Assembly (NCBI GenBank): GCA_020064725.1
Contig: JAGTWJ010000017.1
Span: 2,976,001-3,040,000, forward strand
DNA: 64,000 nt
DNA from: Drechslerella dactyloides
Taxonomy: Eukaryota; Ascomycota; Orbiliomycetes; Orbiliales; Orbiliaceae
Direction: 5' to 3'
Part shown: piece after piece, positions 12,873 to 23,502 of the stretch
Position numbering within the stretch: the stretch's first letter is position 1
Layout of the letters: every line of letters begins with the position of its first letter
Made by a program: the position numbers and the translations under genes
The notes under the pieces: model-generated
Database searches by the model: none
Told to the model about the DNA's origin: nothing
What the model saw: the letters and a program-made list of their open reading frames with translations, nothing else

Positions 12873-13143
12873 GAACAGTGCAGTCTGTTCTCGGGCACGC
12901 TGGTCTTCTGCGTGTCTTCCTCTCCCAGCTCGTCGTAGCGTCTACATCCGCCAATTGGCGTGTCGAGAGCTCCTTCCGAAAACACCGCGCATTCCTGCAT
13001 CGACACCTTGCCCTCGCCCCTAGCCTGCTTCGGTCCAATCGCCAATTCTCGCCGTTCCCCAATCCGACAGGATCCACCGTCGACCTGGGTCATCCCGCCC
13101 GTGTTTCTTTTTCCTCTCGCCTGCGTTTAAATTCTCAATCAAG

Positions 13144-15018
13144 ATGATGCCGGGCCAGGGCGCTTACTACCAACAATCTCCTCACCCGCCGCTGCACCAT
13201 CCCCAGCAATACCATCCGCAGCAGCCTCCTCCTCCCCACACCCCCCACCACCACCCTCCTCCTCATCCCGCTCACTCCCACCACCCCCATCCGCACTCCC
13301 ACCACCCGCACCACCCGGGTGCCGCCGCCATGCAGACTCCCCAGCGGCCGCCGCCCTCCTCCCGGCAGCCCGGCCCCACCCCCGGCGGTCACTACATGCA
13401 GATGGGCGGCACCCCCTCCAATCCGGGTCCCTCCGCCTCCAAACGCGCCCGCACAGCTTCCTCCGCCGCCGCTGCTTCCGCCGCGGGGCCCTCCAACCCC
13501 ATCATCGGCTCCCAGGACGCCCCCGAGGACGAGGAGGACACCTCCCGCGGCGACCTCTTCGACCACATCCCCGCGCGTGACATCTCCACCCACCGCTACA
13601 AGCAGCATCACGAGTGGTTCGAAGAAGTCTTCACCAGCCCCTACGGCTCCAGCGACATCAAGCCCGGCTCAATCGGTCTCGAGCAGCTCGGCGACTGGAT
13701 CAAGCCGCTCATCGACGGCCTCATCGACAAGGAGGGCAACCCGTCCACCGGCAAATCCTACAACGAGGCCCTCAGGGAGATTGGCGAGCGAGCCCGCGCC
13801 GAAACCGCCAAAGTCCAGTCCCAGATCGATGAAATGGAGCGTGAACACCGCCGCCACCTCGACGAGTTCCGCACCAGCCGCACCCTCCTCGACGCGGACC
13901 GCGAGCTGCGCGAGGCCATGATCAAAGAAGACCTCGCCCCGCTCGGCTTCACCCTCCCGGACGCCGACTACGAAACCTTCCACAACCCTCGCCCCGCCAC
14001 CGAAATCATCGCCGATCTTGAAAACAAGTTCAACATCAAGGTCATCGAGGTCCTCGAGCGCGACGGCGCCCACTGCTGGAACATCCAGCCCGAAGTCATC
14101 GCCTACGAAGAAGCGCAAGCCCGGGAAGCCGCGGCGGCAGCAGCAGCAGCCAAGGCGGCGCGGGAAGCCAAAGCTGCACAGGCAGCACAACAGGCGGCGG
14201 CTGCTGCTGCCGCATCGGCCAGCAACACCCCCGGCGGCGGCGGCACAACAGGCGGCGGCGACGGAGGGGCAGGATCAGGATCAGGATCAGGATCGCACGA
14301 ATTGGCGAATAAAGACCAAGACAGTGCCATGGCCGGCGTGGCCGCATCTGAAAGTACATCCCCCGATAACGCAAGGTATCTGGTCCCCGTGGTAATCGAA
14401 AAAACCGATACAAATACAGGATCCTCCTCCGTGCACCCGCCGCCAGATGCGCCAGCTGTCGCCACCACCATCACCACTTCCACTGCGCCACCCGCGGCTG
14501 TTGCCAATGCCACCGCTGCTCCTACAACCGCTACCACCGCAGCCGATCACGACACCGTCATGTCGGACGCTGAGCCGCTGCAAGCCATCACCGCCACTGC
14601 TCCAACCACTGCTGCCCCTCCCGCTGCCGTCCCCACCGTTGTAGCTCCTCTAGCAGCTCCGCTCAGCGCGGGCACTCCAGCCTCCAACCCCCTCTCGCCC
14701 TTCGGCATCCCCTCGCCGTCCACAGCCGCCGGCTTCACACCGGGAGGACAGTCCGGCACCGCCACGCCGTCGCTGTCAACACCGCTACCCACACTCGCGG
14801 ACCCGACGAAGCCCCAGACGCCGAGCGCGCTGGCTGCAGCCATTACACCGGGTAGCAAACCGGAGGAACCGCCAACGGTGCCCGGCGAGGACGAGGTGCC
14901 GGATGGCTTCGCCGGCGGCGACGACGAGCTGGATCTCGATGATTTCGGCGGCGGCGGGGCAGCGGAGGCGCTGGACTTGCTCGGCGCAGACTCGAGCTTT
15001 GCCGACGAGTTTGAGTGA
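13144..15018 (+). CDS. Ssr4-like SWI/SNF-RSC subunit, C-terminal region only
   Basis: Single exon, 624 aa, beginning MMPGQG. Residues 1-95 are extremely His/Pro-rich; 95-125 contain SKRARTASS and poly-Ala. From about residue 127 (EDEEDTSRGDLFDH) through HEWFEEVFTSPY to about 330 the sequence matches, from memory of the family, the C-terminal domain of fungal Ssr4/DUF1750 proteins, subunits of the SWI/SNF and RSC chromatin remodellers. Poly-Ala, a GSGSGSGS linker, a Thr/Ala/Pro-rich tail and an acidic end (DELDLDDFGG) follow. Homologues normally carry a globular N-terminal domain of about 200 residues before this point. It is absent here, and no matching exon was seen in the 1.8 kb upstream. 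A distant 5' exon, a separate gene or real loss are all possible. Family call likely, start uncertain. Confidence 0.7.
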   Translation: MMPGQGAYYQQSPHPPLHHPQQYHPQQPPPPHTPHHHPPPHPAHSHHPHPHSHHPHHPGAAAMQTPQRPPPSSRQPGPTPGGHYMQMGGTPSNPGPSASKRARTASSAAAASAAGPSNPIIGSQDAPEDEEDTSRGDLFDHIPARDISTHRYKQHHEWFEEVFTSPYGSSDIKPGSIGLEQLGDWIKPLIDGLIDKEGNPSTGKSYNEALREIGERARAETAKVQSQIDEMEREHRRHLDEFRTSRTLLDADRELREAMIKEDLAPLGFTLPDADYETFHNPRPATEIIADLENKFNIKVIEVLERDGAHCWNIQPEVIAYEEAQAREAAAAAAAAKAAREAKAAQAAQQAAAAAAASASNTPGGGGTTGGGDGGAGSGSGSGSHELANKDQDSAMAGVAASESTSPDNARYLVPVVIEKTDTNTGSSSVHPPPDAPAVATTITTSTAPPAAVANATAAPTTATTAADHDTVMSDAEPLQAITATAPTTAAPPAAVPTVVAPLAAPLSAGTPASNPLSPFGIPSPSTAAGFTPGGQSGTATPSLSTPLPTLADPTKPQTPSALAAAITPGSKPEEPPTVPGEDEVPDGFAGGDDELDLDDFGGGGAAEALDLLGADSSFADEFE

Positions 15019-15657
15019 TTGTTATCAAACAATAATTCTGCTTGCGTGCGTATATGCGTGATGATATAGACTATTTATTTATTTTTTTATCATTGGGAGT
15101 GTATTATTATATCGAGAGGGTTTTAGAAGGATGCCGATGTGGCGTCAGTTTCGTGCTTTATTCGGCCGCGCCCATCCCTCGCGCGTATTCATTAATCGAT
15201 ATTGACGCGTCGGTCGACGCTTTGAAGCTCGCATCGACTCTTACTTTTCCATCCATACTAGTAAGACCTCGTATTCTACCGCTACGTTGACGACGCGCGA
15301 CTACGACGATACTATCATCTTCCCTTTAAATTTAATACTGTTGATGTAGGGAGTCATTTGTAGGACCTAGCTTTTATTCGCGAGGACGTAAGAACATGCC
15401 TAGGCGCCTGGCACCTCAATGTATAAAACCAAGAACAGCGCACAACCAAGTGAACAGTCATACGTAGAGCAGACAGACACAAAACGCCATAGAAGAGCAA
15501 AATGCCAATATTAAGCAACCACGAATATCAATCAGCAAGTCATAAGGATCATAAGTATCGCGTGCGTGCAAAAACGCTAGTTTAGACAAAAGAAAAACAT
15601 CAAAACGCACTAGCTGCTAGCGCACGCAGGGTAAAGGATCAAGTGGGAGATATCTAT
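15019..15657. other. Intergenic, between convergent gene ends
   Basis: Holds the 3' flanks of the SSR4-like gene and of the eisosome gene. Nothing else was recognised. Confidence 0.6.
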
Positions 15658-16772
15658 CTAGACGACGAGCTCGGGCTTCGGCGCCTCAACTTCACCACCA
15701 GCGCCATGCAACGTCGTCTGCTGGGGGTGCGTCTCCGCAACCGGCGAGTGTGCTCCACCACCCGACGACGCCGACGACGGCATCGCACCGGCGTCCAACT
15801 GCGCGTTCGTGGGGACCTCCTCCAGCTCCAGCGTCCAGTTCCTGAGATCCTCCTCCGCGTCCGCGAGAATCTGCCGCGAGTCACGTTCAAGATCATACGT
15901 CGGCCGCGAATCCCCGGGGACAACGGGGGTGTCGTCGAGCAACGACAGCAGCCGGCGGGCGTGTTTCGCAAGTATCTCCTGCTTCTGGCTACGTTCGACG
16001 ACAGCGGCGAAATGCGACGCGTACGCCTCCTTCAATTTCTGGCGGGTCACGTTCGACAATTGTGCTTCGGCGACGAGATTCTCAGCCTCGGCGCGGACGA
16101 GCTCCTGTTCGAGCAGGACGAGCTTGGGCGACTGCGGCTCGCGGTATTTAAGACGCTGGATCTCGTCCGTGATCTTTGCACGCTTGTCGCGCGACGGCTG
16201 CACGGACGCCTCGACGTTGCGGACGGACTTGAGGACCGTGCGGAAGTCCTCGAGATTCTGCGCGTAGGTTATGTCCAGCTCGCCGAGCTCGGAGAGCATG
16301 ACGCCGATTTTGTCCGAGATGTCGCTGATCGCGTCGTCGTTGGTGCTGAGGCCCCAGTCGGACAGCTGGGAGGCGATGGAGATCTGCTCGCGGCCGGCGT
16401 TGGTGTAGTTGCTGATCACATGGTTTTCCGATTTGATGCTGCACCAGTTAGCATCCTGGTCAATTAACGGTAGACAATTGGGATGGAAGGAACTCACAGT
16501 CGGTAGAGCTTCTTGGAGAGCTCCGGCTGGGTGCTGGCCCGCATGGAGCCGAAGCCGAAGCGGCGGCCGGATTGGCCGTCCGTGGCGCCGCCCTTCTTCG
16601 AGCGTAGGGAGAGCGAGCGGTTCCTTTTCTCGCGAGGGTCGTTAGCGTATTTGGCGAAGAGGCCGCCGGGAATGTAGCCCGGTGGGTAGGCGGGCGGGGC
16701 GGCCGATGCGTTCCGGCGGGGGAAGAGGAAAGATCGCGGGGGTGTGTAGGGCGGCGGCAGCAGCGAGGCCAT
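15658..16772 (-). CDS. Eisosome core protein, Pil1/Lsp1 family (PilB-like)
   Basis: Two exons, 16772..16498 and 16438..15658; 351 aa. Splicing gives KKLYRL-IKSENHVISNY, a junction conserved in the family. The first 70 residues are basic and Ser-rich (GGLFAKYA, RSLSLRSKK), resembling the PilB-type paralogue of filamentous fungi rather than Pil1 itself. The rest is the F-BAR-like Pil1 domain, including NVEASVQPSRDKR, LKYREPQSPK and LEQELVRAEAENLVAEAQL. Such proteins assemble into half-cylinders that shape furrow-like plasma-membrane domains. The C-terminus is acidic and low in complexity. The ATG at 16772 is preceded by several in-frame codons without a better start. A possible leader intron donor (GTGAGT) lies at 16980 on the minus strand, without a clear acceptor. 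It diverges from the MYND gene. Confidence 0.93.
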
Positions 16773-17716
16773 ATTATAGTACACGACGTTCGCACGGTAT
16801 ATACAAAATCGTACGATGGATACGGTTTTATATATATATGAACAATCGAATGTACGATGTATAGTATGCCAATCGCAATATAGCTGATTTCGGTGATTCG
16901 GGTATGGGATTTGTACAGGCTGAATTGGAAAGATGGGATGGAGCAAGGGAGATAGGGAGAAGAGAAACTAGCGGACTCACATGGCTGGCGGTTTATAAAG
17001 AAGAGCGGTGCGCGAGGCGTGTTTTTCGAGCAGGATCGCGATGCAGGAACGGGGGGCCGGGGTGATGAAACGGCAAACGAGGCGTCGGCGGGGAGGACGC
17101 GGTGCAGCGCTGCGTGTGGTCGAAGCGCGGCGGCTAGCCAAACAGCCAAAAATAGCCTTCTCCCGAGATAAGCAGAGCGTACAGTGTTTGATGGCGGCGA
17201 TAATTGTCGTCAGAGGAGATGATGGTAGATGAGGAAGGGAGTGGAGGAGAAGAAGGAAGAAGATCAGGTGAGGGGGAGGCGAGGGGACGTCTTTATAGCA
17301 TGCAGGCAGGCCCGCCGAAACTGGAAATCCTGGTTGGGCGTTGTGATCGCCGCGATGATGTCGCCTGTGTTGCGATCGCCGTGATGACGTCGATTTCCTC
17401 TTTCGGCAGATCGCCCAATCGGGCAACACACACAACACGCAACACATTTCCTCCCGTCGCTCTGGAGAGAATTCGTAGATGGTGCCGGATGCCTTCATCA
17501 CCCACATCTACACTTCCACACTCCCCCGCCATCTTCCATCTTCCATCCATCACCGGCTTCACTGCTGCCGTCCTCATTCCTATATATATATAACACCCAC
17601 CACACCCATCGACCTATTTCAGATCTCCGTCTTGAGCATCACTTCTCTCCCATCTCCCCCCATCTTTCACTATCCATCTATTCGAGACGCGTCATTCTAC
17701 CACCAGCAGATACACA
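16773..17716. promoter_or_regulatory. Divergent promoter region of the eisosome and MYND genes
   Basis: 0.94 kb between two start codons facing away from each other. TA-rich stretches (16832-16842, 17581-17592) occur on each side and could serve as TATA elements, and C-rich pyrimidine sequence leads into the MYND ATG. No coding signal was seen. Confidence 0.5.
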
Positions 17717-19442
17717 ATGCTGGCCATTGATGACAACGATGTGCTCGTGCTCCAGCTGGGAGACCCCTCTGTCGGACAGGCTATCCGTCACCGCCACGGT
17801 GAGTTTCTGAAGACCCTAAAGACACGTTTCGGTGCATGCATCATCACCGACGCCGACAAGGCCACCCGGCATCTCCTCCGATACGCCCCAACCTTCATCC
17901 TCGCCGTCGACTACGCATTCGCCAACCGAAGCAACCGTCCCCTCCAGGAAAGCGTCGCCTGTGCCGTCCGCAATGGCAGCGTCCTGCTGCTGTGCTGTGA
18001 CTTTGCCCCCGGTGTCACCCCTCGTGCCTTCAAGACGATGATTCTCAACGTCTTCAACCTGGGCTGGGAATTTGGTCGCCTTCGCAAGGCTATCTACTCG
18101 CTGCACGGCCCGTGTGATGAGATCATCGGCGTCGCAGAGATGCCCGACGTTGAGCCCGAAATCTTGACGACTGCCATCCCCGTGTGGGATGTCGAGGTCA
18201 CGTCGCGTCTCTACATTGACCACATGCACGAACGTTCGACAAAGGAGAAGGACGCAGCTGCCATCGCCTTCGAAAAGCTCGAGAATGGCTTTATCGGATA
18301 CGTCGGCGACATACGCAACGTCCCCGGCACCCAGGCCATCATTTTCACCTTTATGCAGAGTACGTGAATCTCCCCAATATCTATTCCTACGCAAACAAAT
18401 ACTGACATCATGAACACATGCATGCAGACATCCTGATGAAAGTCTTCGCGCCAAAGCTGGTCCTACCAAAGAACCCCAGATACAGGGTGGCCAGCAACAC
18501 AACAACGTCCTCCACCATTCAATCTTCCCCCGCTCTCACGCCCCAAGTCGCCACTCCCAAATCCGAGTCATCCACTCCCATACCCACCGCAGAGTTCCTA
18601 TCAAAGCACAGAAAGGAACGCAACATCACCCCGCTCAACCAGCGTGGCCCCTGTCTGGCATGCGGCAAGGCCTCGACCACCCGCGCGTGCAGCATGTGCA
18701 AGTCGGTCTTCTTCTGTTCAAGCTCATGCCAAAGTATCGCATGGAAAGCCCACAAGGAGGTCTGCCCCGCCAACCGCATAACTCTCGCCCAGGCCATCGA
18801 GTTCGCTGAAGACGGCAATCCCACACCGCTCGTCAAGGAGATGATCCATATCCACGAACGTCGCGTCGTACGTATATTACCCAACACTTTACCCCTCTCA
18901 CATCATCCTGTCACCAGCTCGCCTTGCTAACGTGATATTTTATGCAGGCCATCGAACGCCTCATAGACGCGTACCGCCTGCGCATCGAGGACCTCCACAA
19001 CATCTCCCACATCGACGCCGGCCACTACAAGCAACCGCCCGGTCATACGCCCCCTCAACCGCCGCACATGGAGGAGTTCATCACTTTCCTTCGCCACATG
19101 CAGGAGACCGTCCAGATCGTGCGTCCGCACTGGTGGGATCTCGCCGCACAAACCGAGTGCGAGGACCTCGCTCGCAACCACCTGCTGCGCATGTACATTG
19201 GCCGGAAGGCCGACGAGGAAGAAATCATCACCCACTACGGGGGACAGACTTTGATGCCCAAGGCGCTGCGGATTCTCGGTGACGTTTTGTACGGTGCCAA
19301 GGTGCCGATGCCGGTGGAACCTCAGGGCGAGGATTTCGATAGACTGGAGCGGCGAGCGGCGAGGAGCTCGTGGGACGAAAAGCAGCGAGAACTGTACCGT
19401 TACTATCTGGAGCAGGAGCAGAAGAATATGAGGCGGAAGTAA
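17717..19442 (+). CDS. MYND-type zinc-finger protein
   Basis: Three exons, 17717..18359, 18428..18867, 18948..19442; 525 aa. Introns of 68 and 80 bp end in GCAG, and all junctions keep frame. Residues 1-215 form an uncharacterised alpha/beta-looking domain, with repeated hydrophobic strands and Cys (VLLLCCDF). Residues 216-285 are a Ser/Thr/Pro linker. A complete MYND finger follows at 290-327 (CLACGK, RACSMCK, FFCSSSCQ, HKEVC), with all seven Cys and the His ligand in place. The C-terminal 200 residues are helical and charged. MYND fingers bind short proline-containing peptides in transcriptional or chromatin partners; no SET domain is present, so this is not a SMYD methyltransferase. The specific role is unknown. 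The start context is CACAATG. Confidence 0.88.
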
Positions 19443-21725
19443 CTGACGGGGACACTAATGGATCCATTTACTAATGCTGGGACGCCTTTATTTCTCTAGG
19501 ACTGTGTCCGTCGCCTTTTTCACCTTTCAATCTTCTTTTTTTCTTCATTTCCTTGACACGTCTGTTGATGGGTTTCACCACGAGACCTGGTTGTATCTTA
19601 ATTTTGTCCTGCTGCTAGACTTTGTTGTGCTCGCCGCGGCCTCCATAGATCCAATGACTTCTGTGGCTATCGATAATTTAAATCTATAATCCTTGTCCGT
19701 TCTCGCCACTGATCTATGCGTGCTGCATTATATATCCTAAACTCGTAGAATCCTATATACCACCCATCCTCTTCTAGATGGCGTTATTCCAGGATAGATC
19801 ATATTTATATGCATGGCAAGCATGGCACCGGTCGCATGGGTTGTACAGGGAGAGTCTTCAGACTGTCCGCGGCCATTTTTTGCCCGCCGTTCATGCACAG
19901 CTGTTTCTAGAAGGCTCGAAATTGACGTACCTCTACTTCCATACGGTTATGCGCGCACGCATGCATGAATTCTCCAACCTGACAGCATCATATCTCGTAC
20001 GAGAGCTAGCTCAAGCTGCGGGTCGGCATAAATACCTCGGCGTACCCCCACAAATCTAGACCGTCCAGCTGAACCTCATGACATGCAAAGCTTTAACGGC
20101 AGGCAGGCAGGCACGGAGGTGGCATCGGCTGATGTCATGCATGCACGCACTCATGCAAAGGTTGATATACACCCAGGCACTTACATACCCTCATATATCG
20201 CATTGCTGTGCTTTCTCCATTGAATTTTTCCAAGACGCGTCGACGCGTTTCCGGCGAACATCACGCGCACGCGTACGTATTGCATATTATGCGTGAATGT
20301 ACTATGTGCAGTACAGTATGTAATGTACATGTACATGATGTATGTACCTGCGTCCGCCGCTGTGCCGCGCGGCGGATGTATCTTCAACCACCCCGCCCGC
20401 CCGCCCAGTACCTGCTGGCCAGCCGAGCGAGCAGCAAGCTCCAAAGCTAGCTGGGTACCTAGCTAGGTAGGTAGCTTGATGACCACAGTATACTAACGGA
20501 GCGCTCGACATTCGTGCATGTATGTAATATATGTTACTCACCTCCTGCGCAGGCAGTACCGGGGCTTTATGCAATGCACACGAGAATGCTGATTCAGGAT
20601 CGATCGCAGAATTCAACATGAATGATATATATATAGCTACTTACTTACTTAGATACTAGTAGAGAGACAGACGCGTGTAGCACCCATCAGCATCGACATC
20701 GATGGAACATAACGATCAAGATGTAAAAGTTGTAGTGCACCAGATTCGAATTCAAAAATTGCAGGTGTCCGGCTCAACAAGCTAGCCCCGCAAACAACAT
20801 GTACGGTATATATCTAAGAGAAGAAAGTTGAAGAAAACACTCCACCCAAGCACGCTCGCAAATGATATAAGAAGATAATTCCGAAGACAAATGATATAGT
20901 AATTCGAATAAAAGCTTGCCGAACCGAATTCAACCATCCATAACCCCTCCCGTTCACCGTTCCGAAAATATATAAAAAACAACAAAAAGCTAGCTAAGAG
21001 AAATAAGCTAAGACTGACGCCGTTATAAAAGACACATCGAGGATAAAAGTAAGCGGCGAGTAAAGTTGTAAAGTGACAAAAGAAATAAAAATAAACCAAG
21101 AGAAAAAAGCTGGAATAGGCATTAAAAGCATATCAGTGTAAACCGTCGGGTATAGCTGAATAGAATGTTTGTATGTGCGAAGCAACCTGGTGCGTGCAGC
21201 CCCATCAGCCGCAGTGGCACCTGCAGGGCAGGCATTAAAAGTATAGCGGAAATATTAGGTATTACAATGTACGTATGGTATGTATCAAGGAGCGGAAGAA
21301 TGGGAATCGGGGGATCGCAAACACAAGAAAAAAATGGAAACTCCAGCGTCGACAAAGGGAACAAGATTAAACCAGGATGTAAACCATGCTCGCTCACGAG
21401 CACTGCCAGCGAAGAGGAGAAAAAAAAAGCAGACGCAGCCGTAGGAAACCGATCCAATGTGCATCGCATCGCATCTAGAAAAATCGATAACAAAAGAGCC
21501 AACCGCGAGCAAAACAGATGTATAATGAAAAAGGGTGTTCCGTGATCCATCAGTCGAAAATGCCGTCCGTATATGTGTATTTAGCGAGGATATGCGTTCT
21601 AAAGCAAGGCGGGCAAGCGGGCGGGCGGACGGGCAGCGGACACCAGCACTCACGCTTCCTTAACCCCCGCGGATTCTCGAGATCAAGCTCTTCCAGGAAC
21701 TCGCGGCCGCCTCCTTGTGCCTCTC
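19443..21725. other. 2.3-kb intergenic, between convergent gene ends
   Basis: Contains AT-rich low-complexity DNA (20.6-21.5 kb) and short repeats: GCAG/GCAC runs near 20100, an imperfect palindrome around GGTACC at 20447-20475, and TTAC repeats at 20638-20650. No gene or structured RNA was recognised. Confidence 0.5.
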
Positions 21726-23502
21726 CTACGAGGAGACAAGGGCTGGGGAAGTCGATGGCGAGAACCGTCGGCTTCGTCGTCGCTCCTTCCGCTGGCCGGC
21801 TGGCATCTGCAACAGCGCATGGTCTTCCTCCCATTCCGAAAGGACTTCTCCGATGACCTTCTCGCACCATTTGTATACTGCTGTCTCAAAGCTCTTCATG
21901 CTGTCTTCCGTACCTGTTGCGACGCCCATGACGTTCATCTCGATCTTGGTCTCCCAGCGGAGATCGGCGGCCTTGAGCCAGTAGCGCAGGTTCTCAGCTA
22001 GCCGGTACGGCTTGTTGAAATCGGTGTGAAACTGCGGGATCTGGCCGAAAGGTCGGTGCGAGCGGCGGACGATGGCATTGTGAATGTTGATCAGGCGGTC
22101 GCCGGTCCGTAGCAGCTTGAGGAGCGGGGACTCGGATGCCGGCGCCTTGGGGTCGTGTTCTGGAAGGGGTGCGTCGGAGCTGGCGTCATCATAGCTGTCA
22201 AAGTAGCTAAGGAAGAGATGGAAGCGTTCTGCATTCCCGACTGTTAGCATTGGAATTTGAATCTGATACCAAACATGCACGCTGATACATACCCCACTCT
22301 CGCCCCTCCCAGTCTCCCTCGACCCAGACTTGGCCCTTTCGTCGTCCTTCGTCCTCAAGGCGCAGCTCTTTGGCCAGAAGCGATTCGACGCCCTCAACCC
22401 ATTTTAGGACAATTTCCTTTTCCTCCGGCAAGAAGCCGGTCTGCCGGATGCTGATCCTCTTCAGAACGTCCAGAACGGTCAAGAATTCTTCGCGTATTTT
22501 CTTCTCGGTTGTGATTTTGGTGAGCGTCGACATGTCGGCCGCATAGTAGTATTCCTTAGCGGCTCGAATCGCCATCGTTGTGCCTCGCAAGATCGAATGC
22601 ATGAGCATATCTTTCAGCCCTGGAATTGGCAGATCGTCCTTCTCTCCACCAATCCCCTCATCCTCCGCATCATCTTGTGACGAAATGCCGAGGCCGGTCG
22701 CAGGGGTTTCCTTTGCGAAGCCGAGGTTCGAGGCATCCACCCAGACCCTTCGGCAGTCGTCCAGCGCCTCTTTGAGGTCTTCTCTGAGGGACTCCCTGTC
22801 AGGAGGCGGCGGGAGGACATGGTCCTTGGGCTTATATGTGGAGTACGTCGGTGGAAGGATTGCATTAGGGTCGATTTCCACGTCCTCGTTGTCGTCTATC
22901 GGCGACCTGGAGAATTGGTCCGCGGGCAGAATGAGGTCCGGCGACGACCGTAACGACGAATACGTGCTATCTATCAGCTGGTTATCCAGCTGTAGGTCTT
23001 CAGGGCTCCCGAATTCGTCGTCCTGCTTCTTTCGCTTGAAGCCACTATTCATGATACCAATTAGCACATTTCTAGTATACTCGCGGATTTGAGTCGTGAC
23101 TTACCCTCCCTTGCCGTCCAGCAACCCCGTCTTCGCGAAAAAATACTGCACATGTGCAATGCTGCCCAGAGCCATAACGCTGTCCCTGGAGCGTGCAGAC
23201 TTCGAGAACTCGGTTCCCTGAGGTCGGACGAAGCCCCGCTTGCGTGCCTGCGGCGACGTGAAGGTCAAGCTCGGCGTCCGCCTGCCAACCCCTATCGACG
23301 ACGAACGAGATGATAGCCGTGGCGATGAGCCATTTGGCGGAGAGTCGCAGGGGAGAGGCGAATGCGGTGGCGAGATGAAGGGCTTCTGGGCCCGGGGAGC
23401 AGCGATCAAGGGCGATTCCTGAGTCATTGTCGGATTGATTTCGAGTTCGTGGATGCTGTCGAGGCTGTGACTGGTGTCGATGACAAGAGTTGGGGTGTTC
23501 AT
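21726..23502 (-). CDS. Conserved-looking fungal protein of unknown function
   Basis: Three exons, 23502..23105, 23044..22293, 22228..21726; 550 aa with frame kept at both junctions (introns of 60 and 64 bp, ending AATAG and GCAG). Not recognised as any named family. The first 90 residues are Ser/Pro-rich and probably disordered; GTEFSKSARSRDSVMALGS then opens a region that looks conserved. Residues 130-230 are acidic. From about residue 240 the chain is rich in amphipathic helices (GLKDMLMHSILRGTTMAIRA) and Trp/Tyr/Phe, continuing to ENLRYWLKAADLRWE. The end is basic (QRKERRRSRRFS). There is no signal peptide, membrane segment or catalytic motif. A TAG acceptor at about 21725 leaves open a further 3' exon. 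The start is the ATG at 23502; an in-frame ATG lies at 23427. Confidence 0.75.

Larger units (their letters stand above)
11302..13143. promoter_or_regulatory. Divergent promoter region of KAR9 and the SSR4-like gene
   Basis: 1.8 kb between two divergent start codons. It contains long pyrimidine/purine tracts: CTTT repeats at 11375-11414, GAG-rich stretches at 11550-11610 and 12170-12230, and a (CT)21 tract at 12828-12870. C/T-rich sequence directly upstream of the SSR4-like ATG (13108-13143) is typical of a fungal 5' leader. No coding exon for either neighbour was found here, which matters for the missing N-terminus of the SSR4-like protein. Confidence 0.6.

Noticed and set aside
8561..19442. 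Biosynthetic gene cluster
   Set aside because: None of the neighbouring genes encodes a backbone enzyme, tailoring enzyme or pathway regulator.
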